Of a stretch of DNA of 64,000 bases, positions 54,405 to 63,462 are shown one piece after another (the stretch's first letter is position 1; each line of letters opens with the position of its first letter). The DNA lies in the NCBI RefSeq assembly GCF_009789555.1, contig NZ_CP046902.1:2062001-2126000 (forward strand), given 5' to 3'. This stretch comes from Stutzerimonas stutzeri (GTDB taxonomy: Bacteria; Pseudomonadota; Gammaproteobacteria; Pseudomonadales; Pseudomonadaceae). A program made the translations under genes and the position numbers. Below the pieces are notes generated by a model, which did no database searches, was not told where the DNA came from, and saw nothing but the letters and a program-made list of their open reading frames with translations.

Positions 54405-55334
54405 ATGAAAATCCTCTTCGTTGCCGCCGATCCCAAGCCTGAACGCTGGACCGACCTGATTCGGCAGCACCTGCCGGACGCCCAGATCGAGGTCTGGCGA
54501 CCGGACAGTCCAAGTTGCTCGGCGGACTACGCCATCGTCTGGCATCCACCCGCGGCACTGTTCGACAAGGAGCCGCAGCTCAAGGCGATCTTCAACCTTG
54601 GAGCCGGCGTGGACGCGCTGGTGCGTGTGCCGAACCTGCCGAGCGACGTTCCGGTGGTGCGGCTGGAAGATGCCGGCATGTCGGTGCAAATGGCCGAATA
54701 CGTGGCGTATCACGTCATCGGCATCAGCCGCGACATGGATGCCTACCGTGAGCAGCAGGCTGCGGGCCAATGGAAGCTTCGCCGGCCAATCGAGCGCAGC
54801 GAGTGGCCGATTGGCGTGCTCGGGCTGGGGCATATCGGCCAGCGCGTCGCTCGCACGCTCGCCGCCTTGGAGTACCCCGTAAGCGGGTGGGCGCGCTCGA
54901 GCTATGCCATCGAGGGCGTCCGTAGTTTCGCCACAGAGGCCGAACTCGACGGCTTTCTCGGCGAAACGCGAGTGCTGATCAACACCTTGCCGCTCACCGA
55001 CAGCACGCGCGATCTGATCGACTATTCGCTGCTAACGCGGCTCAGGCCGAATGCGGTGGTGATCAACGTCGGCCGTGGCGAGCATCTGGTCGACGAGGAT
55101 CTCTGCCGGGCCATCGACGAAGGCCACGTTACCCGCGCCGTGCTCGATGTATTCCGTGAAGAACCGTTGCCGACCACCCATCCGTTCTGGCGTATGCCGC
55201 AGGTCACGATCACCCCGCATGTCTCGGCGCGTACGCTACGCGAGGCGACCGTGGCCCAGATCGCCGGCAAGATCGTCTCGCTGGAGCAGGGCCAGGCGAT
55301 CAGCGGTGTGATCGATATCCAGCGCGGCTACTAG
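54405..55334 (+). CDS. D-2-hydroxyacid dehydrogenase (glyoxylate/hydroxypyruvate reductase A-like)
   Basis: 309-aa NAD(P)-dependent dehydrogenase. The Rossmann motif GVLGLGHIGQRVARTL is at residues about 143-158, the INTLPLTDSTRDLI and NAVVINVGRGEHLVDEDL segments follow, and the catalytic Arg/Glu/His are visible, the His in ITPHVSA. The short catalytic domain and length match GhrA. It could reduce glyoxylate or another 2-oxo acid released by the aldolase encoded just upstream, which would link the two steps; this is inferred. Confidence 0.92.
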   Translation: MKILFVAADPKPERWTDLIRQHLPDAQIEVWRPDSPSCSADYAIVWHPPAALFDKEPQLKAIFNLGAGVDALVRVPNLPSDVPVVRLEDAGMSVQMAEYVAYHVIGISRDMDAYREQQAAGQWKLRRPIERSEWPIGVLGLGHIGQRVARTLAALEYPVSGWARSSYAIEGVRSFATEAELDGFLGETRVLINTLPLTDSTRDLIDYSLLTRLRPNAVVINVGRGEHLVDEDLCRAIDEGHVTRAVLDVFREEPLPTTHPFWRMPQVTITPHVSARTLREATVAQIAGKIVSLEQGQAISGVIDIQRGY

Positions 55335-55438
55335 ACAGCGCTTGCCTTCGTAGACGGGCTTCGCCGCGGATGAGGCTGCGGGGCTCGAAGATCGAAGCGT
55401 CGCCCCGCGTCTGTGGCTGGCATCGGCCGAGCTTCGCC

Positions 55439-55456
55439 CCGAGGCCGGGGCCTCGG
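55439..55456. terminator. Hairpin between two convergent genes
   Basis: CCGAGGCC-GG-GGCCTCGG is an 18-nt palindrome 20 bp beyond the end of the minus-strand ligase and about 100 bp after the dehydrogenase stop. No T run follows, so termination is only a possibility. Confidence 0.35.
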
Positions 55457-55476
55457 CGGCGGGAGCCGCCGGCTGA

Positions 55477-57045
55477 TCAGTCCGCTGTACCGTGCTCGGC
55501 CAGATACCGATCCCGCAGTTCGCGCTTGAGTACCTTGCCGATGGCGCTGCGTGGAAGTTCGTCGATCAGCTCCATTCGCGCCAGCCGCTGGGTCTTGCCA
55601 ACGCGACCGTTGAACCAGTCCAGCAACGCTTCGGACGTTTGCGTCGCGGCGCCGGTGCGCACGACGAACGCGATCGGCGTCTCGCCCCAACGGGTGGACG
55701 GCACTCCGACGACGGCCACGTCGGCGATTTCCGGATGCTCGCGCAGTATGGCCTCCAGATCGCTCGGATACAGGTTGAAGCCGCCGGAGATGATCATGTC
55801 CTTCTTGCGGTCGAGCAGGGTCAGAAACCCTTCGGCGTCGAAGCGACCGACATCGCCAGTCCGGATGAATCGTTTGCCGCTGGGGTCGAACCATTCGGCT
55901 TCGGCGGTTTTCTCCGGCTTGTTGAGGTAACCAATCATCATGGCTGGAGAATGCCCGACGATTTCGCCGATAGACCCCTCCGGCAGTTCAACGCCCTGGT
56001 CATCGATCACGCGGATGTCATGCCCTTCGGCGGGCTTGCCGACGGTGTGCAGCTTGTCCGGATGTTCGTGTGCGGCGAGGGTGCAGGTGCCGCCCCCCTC
56101 GGTCATCCCGTAGGTGTCGATCAACCCGCCCGGCCAGCGCGCCAGCACATCGGCTTTCAGCGCGGCGTTGAACGGGGCGCTGGTGCACATTTTATAGCGG
56201 AAGCGGCTGAGATCGAACTGTGCGAAGTCCTGGCGCGCCATGATGCGCTGGTATTGCACCGGCACCAGCATGGTATGGGTGACACCGTGCTGCTGCGCCA
56301 GTCGCAAGTATTCGCCGGCCTCGAACTTGCTCATCAGGACCACGGTGCTGCCCAGCGCCAGCGTCGGCAGAAACGCCACCAGCGTGGTGTTGGAATACAG
56401 CGGGGTGGAGATCAGGGTGGTGGCGTTGTCGCCGTACCCGTAGGTGGCGCTGCGGCGCACGTGTGCCCAGCGCATCGCGTGCGATTGCACGATGCCCTTG
56501 GGCTCGCCGGTCGTCCCGGACGAATAGATGATGTTGAATGCCCACTCGGGCTGGACCGCAACCGCCCGCGGGGGCGAATCGCTCAGCCATGACGACAGCC
56601 CATCGGCGGTGGTCCGGTCCAGCCGCACGGATGGACACGGCATTTGCGCTGCGACCGGCTCCAGATGTTGCGCCGAGGGCGCATCGACGAACAGCAGCCG
56701 TGGTGCAGCATCCGCCAGCATGCCCAGCAGGCTTTCAGCACTGGCCGAGGGGGCCAGGGGCGCCACCGCCACGCCAGCGCGCAGCGCGCCGAGGAACACC
56801 GTGGCGTATTCGATGGAGTTGTAGGCGCAGATTGCCAGCACGTCGCCGGGTTTCATGCCGTCGCGTTGCAGTGCCGCAGCGACCCCGTTCATGCGGGCGT
56901 CGAGCTGGGCGTAGCTCAGGCTGCGCTCGTCCTGGACCAGGGCCTGATGATCGGGGCGTTGCGCGGCCCAATGCGCGATCAGGTCGGGGATCGCCACAAA
57001 GGGCTGGTCGAGAAAGGTGGCGTCGGGGCGGGCAGGGGTGTTCAT
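55477..57045 (-). CDS. Acyl-CoA synthetase (AMP-binding family), second ligase of the cluster
   Basis: 522-aa adenylate-forming ligase on the opposite strand, convergent with the acyl-CoA operon. Motifs: IIYSSGTTGEPKGIVQSHAM near residue 165, DTYGMTEGGGTCTLAAH near 310, RTGDVGRFDAEGFLTLLDRKK near 400 and RSAIGKVLKRELRDRYL near the C-terminus. I use the ATG at 57045 (MNTPARPDATFLDQPF); an upstream in-frame start at 57120 is less likely. Sequence differs from the ligase at 51844, so a different chain or ring acid may be the substrate. Whether it belongs to the same pathway is uncertain. Confidence 0.9.
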   Translation of the reverse strand: MNTPARPDATFLDQPFVAIPDLIAHWAAQRPDHQALVQDERSLSYAQLDARMNGVAAALQRDGMKPGDVLAICAYNSIEYATVFLGALRAGVAVAPLAPSASAESLLGMLADAAPRLLFVDAPSAQHLEPVAAQMPCPSVRLDRTTADGLSSWLSDSPPRAVAVQPEWAFNIIYSSGTTGEPKGIVQSHAMRWAHVRRSATYGYGDNATTLISTPLYSNTTLVAFLPTLALGSTVVLMSKFEAGEYLRLAQQHGVTHTMLVPVQYQRIMARQDFAQFDLSRFRYKMCTSAPFNAALKADVLARWPGGLIDTYGMTEGGGTCTLAAHEHPDKLHTVGKPAEGHDIRVIDDQGVELPEGSIGEIVGHSPAMMIGYLNKPEKTAEAEWFDPSGKRFIRTGDVGRFDAEGFLTLLDRKKDMIISGGFNLYPSDLEAILREHPEIADVAVVGVPSTRWGETPIAFVVRTGAATQTSEALLDWFNGRVGKTQRLARMELIDELPRSAIGKVLKRELRDRYLAEHGTAD

Positions 57046-57331
57046 GACGGGCTCGTCCTGTCGAATGAGAAATGGCCGCGCCATGAACAGCGGGCACGGC
57101 AGTGCATCGGATGGGGTCAACCTTCAGCGCTAATCGCGTGCGCGTGAAGCGTTATTCGCAGCGGCTATGACCAATAATCAGTGCGACGCGAAGCGTGAGC
57201 CGATCCGAGGCCGGTCGTGACCGGCCACCCAGGCCAGCGGCCCGGCGGTATCGTGCGCCAGTGGACGGAGCTTTAGCCGGCTGCGCGTATTTTTGCGACA
57301 ATGCCGCCTCTTTGATCAGGTGAGTCCGCCC

Positions 57332-57670
57332 ATGTCCGAACGCAATCCCATTCCGCTGATCCTCACCGCTATCGGCAGCGTCATCGGGACCGTCGCGGTG
57401 CTGTCCTACTACGGCTACCTGCATTTTGCCAAGCCGGAGGATGCGCTGCTGCTGGCCGACTACACGATGCTCAAGACCATCCCTGGTGAAGACTATCGCG
57501 TCTCGCTCAAGCCAGCCCCGCAGGTCGCCGAATGCATCGATGGTGTGCTGGTGCTGTTCGACACCGAGCAGAAGGGCCTGACCGGTGTGCTGGTGGACAG
57601 CCGCAAACGCGCGGTGCGTTGCATGGGCCAGCGCGTCCCCCAGGCAGAGGAGCCGGCAAGCAGGCCCTGA
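57332..57670 (+). CDS. Small membrane-anchored hypothetical protein
   Basis: 112-aa protein with one N-terminal membrane helix (IPLILTAIGSVIGTVAVLSYYGYLHF, residues about 6-30) and a periplasmic or cytosolic domain of about 80 residues with two Cys (VAECIDGV and RCMGQR). AGGTGAG precedes the ATG. I do not recognise a family. It is convergent with the OmpA-type gene. Confidence 0.7.
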   Translation: MSERNPIPLILTAIGSVIGTVAVLSYYGYLHFAKPEDALLLADYTMLKTIPGEDYRVSLKPAPQVAECIDGVLVLFDTEQKGLTGVLVDSRKRAVRCMGQRVPQAEEPASRP

Positions 57671-57697
57671 TGTTCCTTCCGCTGGGCCTGAAACGCC

Positions 57698-57720
57698 AAG
57701 CCCGCCACGCGGGCGGGCTT
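57698..57720. terminator. Terminator-like hairpin between convergent genes
   Basis: AAGCCCGCC / GGCGGGCTT forms a 9-bp stem with a 5-nt loop, 28 nt after the small membrane protein gene and 38 nt beyond the OmpA-type stop. T runs are weak on either side. Confidence 0.5.
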
Positions 57721-57757
57721 GCAGGTCACGGGCGTGACCCGGCGCTCAGGGAGGTGA

Positions 57758-58561
57758 TCATTCCATCGACGAACGCGGTGCGACACGCTGGTTGTCGTTG
57801 GAAATCGTGACCTCGACGCGACGGTTCATCGCCCGACCGGAAGTCGAGTCGTTGCTCGCCACCGGATACTCCTCACCATAACCGACGGTCTGGATGCGCT
57901 GCGCGTCGACGCCCGCGCGGGTCAGGGCACGGCGCACGGATTCGGCGCGGCGCTCGGACAATTGCTGGTTGTAGGTATCCGAGCCGGTGCTGTCGGTATA
58001 CCCCTCGACGACGACCTTGCGCTCCGGGTTTTCATTCAGGAAATCGGCGAGTTTCTGCACGCCACGCATGCCGGCCGGCTTGAGTTCGGCCTTGTTGAGG
58101 TCGAACAGCACATCACCGAAGGTCACCAGGGTGCCACGCTCGGTCTGCTTGGCCTGTAGGTCCTGCTGCAGTTTGCGGATCTCGTCCTGCTGGCGCTTGA
58201 GCTGTTGTTCGCGTGATTCGAGTCGGGCTTCGGCGCGCTTGGCCGATGCCTTCTCGATTTCCTGCTCTGCGGTACGCAGGGCGATCGTCTGTTCGGCCAG
58301 TTCGATGCGACGCTTGGCCAGATAGGCGAGCTGATCGACTTTCGCCTCGTCGGCATCGTTCAGATAGGCCTGGTTGGCGCGTTCCAGCATTTTGCCCGCG
58401 TCTTCGGTTTCCAATGCGGCAAGCTGGCTGGAGCGGGCGTCGGCCTGCAACTGGGAGTATTGTCCGCGCGCTTGTTCGAGGTTCTGGTTGGGCTGCGAAG
58501 AACAGGCGGCCAGTCCGATGGTCATGGCCAGCACGGTAGGGAGCGTCAGTAATTTATTCAT
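57758..58561 (-). CDS. OmpA-family outer-membrane lipoprotein with DUF4398 region
   Basis: 267-aa lipoprotein. Lipobox GLAAC with Cys20 after a short signal, then a coiled-coil DUF4398-like helical region (about residues 25-130, rich in Ala, Glu, Gln and Arg), then an OmpA C-terminal domain (residues about 145-255: FGDVLFDLNKAELKPAG, EGYTDSTGSDTYNQQLSERR) that binds peptidoglycan. The order OmpA lipoprotein, DUF4398 lipoprotein, then ppc and adk corresponds to the P. aeruginosa region encoding the lipotoxin LptF, as I recall. AGGATG lies ahead of the ATG. Confidence 0.92.
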   Translation of the reverse strand: MNKLLTLPTVLAMTIGLAACSSQPNQNLEQARGQYSQLQADARSSQLAALETEDAGKMLERANQAYLNDADEAKVDQLAYLAKRRIELAEQTIALRTAEQEIEKASAKRAEARLESREQQLKRQQDEIRKLQQDLQAKQTERGTLVTFGDVLFDLNKAELKPAGMRGVQKLADFLNENPERKVVVEGYTDSTGSDTYNQQLSERRAESVRRALTRAGVDAQRIQTVGYGEEYPVASNDSTSGRAMNRRVEVTISNDNQRVAPRSSME

Positions 58562-58606
58562 AACGAATCATCCTGTGTTGAAGGCGTTGGGAATTGAACG
58601 TGGTGA

Positions 58607-59002
58607 TCACTGGACGCCGCGCATGCTCTCTTCGCGCAGTTCCTGAATACCCCGGTTGGCGTCCTCCACAGCCTTCTGCGCCTTGGCGGCCTGAGCCTTG
58701 CGCTCGGCGACGCGCGCATCCCACTCGGCCTGTTCGGCCAGCTTGCGCGCTTCGTCGTAGTTTTCCTTCTGCATGGCCAGTTCGGCCTGCTTCCACTTTT
58801 CCTGCGCGGCGCGCATTTCAACCGCGGCGTATTCGGTGCCGCCTGCACTTACTGCACTGCGGACGGCAGACTCGGTGACCGCGAATTGCTCGTTCGGTGG
58901 ATTGCCGGCGCATCCGACCAGCAACAGGCCGCCCAGCGCAACGGCTGTCAGCTTGGGTAACTGGAATCGCGATAGCGTACGTTCTGCGGTGTTCGTTTTC
59001 AT
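58607..59002 (-). CDS. DUF4398 domain lipoprotein
   Basis: 131-aa lipoprotein. Signal with lipobox LLVGC (Cys31), then a single Ala/Glu/Lys-rich helical DUF4398 domain (SAVRSAVSAGGTEYAAVEMR; KWKQAELAMQKENYDEARKL). The start at 59002 (MKTNTAERTLSRFQ) is chosen because the frame upstream to 59089 has no signal-peptide logic. It lies 45 bp before the OmpA-type gene, whose product carries a related helical region, and the two are probably cotranscribed. Confidence 0.88.
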   Translation of the reverse strand: MKTNTAERTLSRFQLPKLTAVALGGLLLVGCAGNPPNEQFAVTESAVRSAVSAGGTEYAAVEMRAAQEKWKQAELAMQKENYDEARKLAEQAEWDARVAERKAQAAKAQKAVEDANRGIQELREESMRGVQ

Positions 59003-59252
59003 GGCCAGTCTCCAATGGAAGAACGGGGAACGGTGCCCGTGAGCCTTGCAGGTGCCCTGTAGAAATGGGCCAGCAATCAGAACGGGCATGTTTTTGTGAG
59101 GGCATCAGTGCGCAATCGTTCCAGTGAACAGGCAAACGAAGCGCCTGGAGGGGGCTTTTTAGAGCTGTCGAGCGTGAGCGAGGCGGCCACTCAGTCGCCT
59201 CGGTCAGCTCAATGAACGGCTCGCCGAGACCCACCGTGCGAGCGGCGCCGGC

Positions 59253-59594
59253 TCAGGGTTGTTCCGCCTGCTCAGCCAGGAGGCGCTCGAGATGCTTGCG
59301 TGAAAGCGCGAGAAACCGTGGCGTCGGACCCACGTCCTCGTAGATCGGGTCGCCTTGTTCGTCCGTTGCGATCACCTTGGTGCCTTGCTGGTAGGGAAGA
59401 CTGGTTTCGATGCCCTCGAGCGCAGCCCCGACCAGTTCACCCAACAACTCCTCTGTGCTGCGCTTGGGATACATTTCCGCCAGGGCGGCGAGCCGGGCGG
59501 CGCTTTCGACGTCAAGCGGGATGCTGTAGCGGGTGGCGCTCATGCGTCCGGTGGCGGTGCTTTCCCATTCGCGGACCAGTTCTGAAATCTTCAT
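59253..59594 (-). CDS. Small conserved protein of unknown function upstream of ppc
   Basis: 113-aa protein, charged, no signal or membrane segment. The segment SATRYSIPLDVESAARLAALAEMYPKRSTEELLGELV (about residues 19-54) has the look of a ribbon-helix-helix DNA-binding domain: a short strand, then two helices. GGAGCTAG lies directly ahead of the ATG. It is divergent from ppc, as in other pseudomonads I recall. Function unknown; a repressor role is only a guess from the fold-like pattern. Confidence 0.75.
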   Translation of the reverse strand: MKISELVREWESTATGRMSATRYSIPLDVESAARLAALAEMYPKRSTEELLGELVGAALEGIETSLPYQQGTKVIATDEQGDPIYEDVGPTPRFLALSRKHLERLLAEQAEQP

Positions 59595-59793
59595 CTAGCT
59601 CCATCCTTAGCCCGCCATGGCGGGCGATATTGGCTGTGATGCAAGCGACCGTCGAACAGACTTGTGTTGCGATGCCTTGTCTTCGACGAGCACGCTGGGC
59701 ACTCTGTTTGGAGGGTCCTTACAGCGTAGCCGTTCAGCATCGGTTGCATATCGGTTGCGGGCCTTCGACGCCGCGGCCAGGAGAGACGAGAAC

Positions 59794-62430
59794 ATGGCGA
59801 AGATCGACGCGCGCCTGCGCGAGAACGTTCATCTGCTCGGCGAACTGCTGGGCAATACCATTCGCGAGCAGCACGGCGATGCCTTCCTGGACAAGATCGA
59901 GCGTGTCCGCAAGGGGGCCAAGGGCGCGCGTCGGGGGTCGGTCGACGGGGCCAGGCTGTTGCAGGAGACACTCGACGGGCTGGCTGACGACGAGCTGCTG
60001 CCGATGACCCGCGCCTTCAACCAGTTCCTCAACCTGGCCAACATCGCCGAGCAATACCACCAGGTGCGCAGGCGTCGGCCCGGCGAGCCGGCGCCGTTCG
60101 AAACCGGCGTCCTGGGCGGCCTGCTCGAGCGGCTCAAGGGTGAAGGTTTCGGCCAGGAGTTTCTGGCCCGTCAGGTGGGGCGGCTGGATATCGAACTGGT
60201 GTTGACGGCGCACCCGACCGAGGTGTCGCGTCGCACGCTGATCCAGAAGTACGACGCCATCGCAGCGCAGCTGGCGGCGCGCGATCACACCGACCTCGGC
60301 ACGGCTGAACTCGCGCGGATCGAACTGCGTCTGCAACGGCTGATCGCCGAGGCCTGGCACACCGAGGAGATTCGTCGCAGCCGACCGACGCCGGTGGAAG
60401 AAGCGAAGTGGGGCTTCGCCGTTATCGAAAACTCGCTCTGGCAAGCACTGCCGAACGTGCTGCGCCAGACCGATCAGGTGCTCCACCGCAGCACCGGTCT
60501 GCACCTGCCGCTGGATGCCGCGCCCATCCGATTCGCCTCCTGGATGGGGGGCGACCGCGACGGCAATCCCAACGTGACCGCGAAGGTGACGCGCGAGGTG
60601 CTGTTGTTGGCGCGCTGGGTCGCGGCGGACCTGTTCCTGCACGACGTCGACGGGCTGATCACCGCGCTGTCGATGCAGACCGCCAGCGACGAACTGCTGC
60701 GCCACACCGGCGAATCCGCCGAGCCCTACCGCGCGTTGCTCAAGGGCCTGCGTGAGCGCCTGCAGGCCACGCGAGACTGGGCCAGTGCGGCAGTCGAACA
60801 GGATCGGCCGGCGCCCCCTGCCGTGTTGCAGGACAACCGTGACCTGCGCGAACCGCTGGAGCTGTGCTACCACTCGCTGCACGCCTGCGGTATGGGCATG
60901 ATTGCCGATGGCGCCTTGCTCGATAGTTTGCGCCGGGTGGCGGCATTCGGGCTGTTTCTGGTTCGTCTGGACATTCGTCAGGATTCGGCCCGGCATGTCG
61001 CGGCGCTGGCCGAGATCACCGACTATCTGGGTCTTGGACGCTACGAACAATGGGATGAGGCGCAGCGCCTGGACTTTCTACAGCGCGAGCTGAACAATCG
61101 CCGCCCATTGCTGCCGCCGCATTTCCAGCCATCGGCCGAGACCGCCGAAGTGCTGGCGACCTGCCGCGTGGTGGCCCAGGCGCCAGGCGCGTCATTGGGC
61201 TCCTACGTCATCTCCATGGCGCGCGGTGCCTCGGATGTGCTGGCCGTTCAATTGCTCCTCAAGGAGGCTGGCCTGCAGCGACCGATGCGCGTCGTGCCGC
61301 TGTTCGAGACGCTCGATGACCTGAACAATGCCGGTCCCACCCTCGAGCGGCTGCTGGGCTTGCCCGGCTATCGCCAACGGCTGCACGGCCCGCAGGAAGT
61401 GATGATCGGTTATTCGGACTCGGCCAAGGATGCCGGCACCACGGCGGCGGCATGGGCGCAGTATCGCGCCCAGGAAAGTCTTGTCGATATCTGCCGCAGG
61501 CACGAGGTCGAGTTGCTGCTGTTCCATGGTCGTGGAGGTACCGTCGGGCGTGGCGGCGGGCCGGCTCATGCTGCCATCCTTTCGCAGCCGCCGGGATCGG
61601 TAGCGGGGCGCTTCCGAACCACCGAGCAGGGCGAAATGATTCGCTTCAAGTTCGGCTTGCCGGACATCGCCGAACAGAACCTCAGCCTTTATCTGGCCGC
61701 CGTCCTGGAAGCGACGCTGTTGCCGCCGCCGATGCCTGAGCCCGACTGGCGCGACGCCATGGAGCAATTGGCCGCCGAAGGGGTCAAGGCATACCGCAGC
61801 GTGGTGCGCGACCACCCTCAGTTCGTCGAATATTTCCGTCAGGCCACGCCGGAACAGGAGCTTGGACGCCTGCCGTTGGGCAGCCGACCGTCCAAGCGCC
61901 GCGAGGGCGGTGTGGAGAGCTTGCGGGCAATTCCCTGGATATTCGCCTGGACGCAGACCCGCCTGATGCTGCCCGCCTGGTTGGGTTGGGAGCAGGCGCT
62001 GCGGGCAGCGCTGGCGCGCGGGGAGGGCGATCGCCTGCGGCGGATGAGACAACAGTGGCCGTTCTTCAGTACCCGCATCGATATGCTGGAGATGGTTCTG
62101 GCCAAGGCGGATGCGGAGATCGCCAGGCGCTACGACGAACGACTGGTCAGTGCACCATTGCGGCCCCTGGGAGACGATCTGCGTGACAGATTGTCGCAGG
62201 CCGTGGAGGCGGTGCTTGGGTTGACCGGGCAGACCGAACTGCTCGCGCACAGCCCCGAAACCCTTGAAGCATTCAGCCTGCGCAATACCTATCTCGATCC
62301 CTTGCATCTCATGCAGACCGAACTGCTGGCGCGCTCAAGGCAGCAGTCCGACCCCGCAGAAAGCCCTCTGGAACAAGCGCTGCTGGTCAGCGTCGCGGGC
62401 ATCGCAGCCGGTTTGCGCAACACCGGCTGA
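59794..62430 (+). CDS. ppc: Phosphoenolpyruvate carboxylase
   Basis: 878-aa anaplerotic enzyme that makes oxaloacetate from PEP and bicarbonate. Hallmark motifs are [14 protein letters not shown] with the catalytic His (about residue 138), [16 protein letters not shown], the [20 protein letters not shown] segment, the [20 protein letters not shown] loop, and the C-terminal [17 protein letters not shown] ending in NTG. AGGAGAG precedes the chosen ATG; the upstream frame to 59617 is not supported. Length and motifs are complete. Confidence 0.98.
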   Translation: MAKIDARLRENVHLLGELLGNTIREQHGDAFLDKIERVRKGAKGARRGSVDGARLLQETLDGLADDELLPMTRAFNQFLNLANIAEQYHQVRRRRPGEPAPFETGVLGGLLERLKGEGFGQEFLARQVGRLDIELVLTAHPTEVSRRTLIQKYDAIAAQLAARDHTDLGTAELARIELRLQRLIAEAWHTEEIRRSRPTPVEEAKWGFAVIENSLWQALPNVLRQTDQVLHRSTGLHLPLDAAPIRFASWMGGDRDGNPNVTAKVTREVLLLARWVAADLFLHDVDGLITALSMQTASDELLRHTGESAEPYRALLKGLRERLQATRDWASAAVEQDRPAPPAVLQDNRDLREPLELCYHSLHACGMGMIADGALLDSLRRVAAFGLFLVRLDIRQDSARHVAALAEITDYLGLGRYEQWDEAQRLDFLQRELNNRRPLLPPHFQPSAETAEVLATCRVVAQAPGASLGSYVISMARGASDVLAVQLLLKEAGLQRPMRVVPLFETLDDLNNAGPTLERLLGLPGYRQRLHGPQEVMIGYSDSAKDAGTTAAAWAQYRAQESLVDICRRHEVELLLFHGRGGTVGRGGGPAHAAILSQPPGSVAGRFRTTEQGEMIRFKFGLPDIAEQNLSLYLAAVLEATLLPPPMPEPDWRDAMEQLAAEGVKAYRSVVRDHPQFVEYFRQATPEQELGRLPLGSRPSKRREGGVESLRAIPWIFAWTQTRLMLPAWLGWEQALRAALARGEGDRLRRMRQQWPFFSTRIDMLEMVLAKADAEIARRYDERLVSAPLRPLGDDLRDRLSQAVEAVLGLTGQTELLAHSPETLEAFSLRNTYLDPLHLMQTELLARSRQQSDPAESPLEQALLVSVAGIAAGLRNTG

Positions 62431-62684
62431 AGGCGCGCCGGGAGGGCGGCGAGGCGCCGGACAAACGTCACTGCCGGCTTCGAACGACATTTTCCCGCCT
62501 CGGTGCGCCATGGCGGGTCCGGCAGCGATGGGCCATGGGAGCCGCTTGTCTGCGTTCTGTGCGCTGTGTATCGTGTTCAACCTTTTGTCGCATGGCGGCA
62601 AACCAGTTTTTTTGATTCGCCAGAGGTAAGGGTGCAGACCATCGATCCTGGCGGCATCCCTATGCAAAACTTGAGGACTCATCC

Positions 62685-63332
62685 ATGCGCGTAATTCTGC
62701 TGGGAGCACCCGGTGCCGGAAAGGGCACGCAGGCACGCTTCATCACCGAGAAGTTCGCCATCCCGCAAATCTCCACTGGCGACATGTTGCGTGCAGCGGT
62801 CAAGGCCGGCTCGCCGCTGGGCTTGCAGGTCAAGGACGTGATGGACAGCGGTGGCCTGGTTTCCGACGAAATCATCATTGCTCTGATCCAGGAGCGTCTG
62901 CAGCAGGCCGACTGCGCCAACGGTTTCCTTTTCGATGGCTTTCCCCGCACCATCCCGCAAGCCGAAGCGCTACGCGATGCCGGCGTGAAGCTGGACCACG
63001 TGCTGGAAATCGCGGTGGACGATGAGGAAATCGTCGGGCGTCTGTCCGGTCGCCGTGTGCATCCGGCTTCTGGGCGCGTCTACCACACCGAGCACAACCC
63101 GCCGAAGGTGACGGGCGTCGATGACCTCACCGGTGAAGAGCTGATTCAGCGCAAGGACGATCTGGAAGAAACCGTTCGCCATCGTCTGGCCGTCTACCAT
63201 TCGCAGACCAAGCCGCTGGTCGCCTTCTACCAGAACCTCGAAGCCACCGAGGGCACGCCCAAGTGCAGCCGCGTCGAAGGCGTCGGCTCGGTGGAAGACA
63301 TCACAGCCAAGGTGCTGGCTGCGCTGAGCTGA
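62685..63332 (+). CDS. adk: Adenylate kinase
   Basis: 215-aa kinase interconverting AMP, ADP and ATP. P-loop [10 protein letters not shown] at residues 7-16, AMP-binding [10 protein letters not shown] and [13 protein letters not shown], and the long-form LID region ([14 protein letters not shown]) are present. The LID lacks the four-Cys zinc site found in Gram-positive enzymes, as expected. A strong terminator follows. Confidence 0.98.
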   Translation: MRVILLGAPGAGKGTQARFITEKFAIPQISTGDMLRAAVKAGSPLGLQVKDVMDSGGLVSDEIIIALIQERLQQADCANGFLFDGFPRTIPQAEALRDAGVKLDHVLEIAVDDEEIVGRLSGRRVHPASGRVYHTEHNPPKVTGVDDLTGEELIQRKDDLEETVRHRLAVYHSQTKPLVAFYQNLEATEGTPKCSRVEGVGSVEDITAKVLAALS

Positions 63333-63349
63333 TCTCGTCTCGCATACCC

Positions 63350-63374
63350 AAACGGCCCGCTTGCGGGCCGTTTT
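63350..63374 (+). terminator. Intrinsic terminator of adk
   Basis: AAACGGCCCGC / GCGGGCCGTTT forms an 11-bp stem with a TT loop, followed by T and TCGTTTC, 17 nt after the adk stop codon. Confidence 0.88.
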
Positions 63375-63462
63375 CGTTTCCGGCCGGCCACGGGCATGGC
63401 TGATGGAGCGGATGCGCCGATGCTACAATCGCCGCCCTTTTTTACTCCGACCGGGATTTGCG

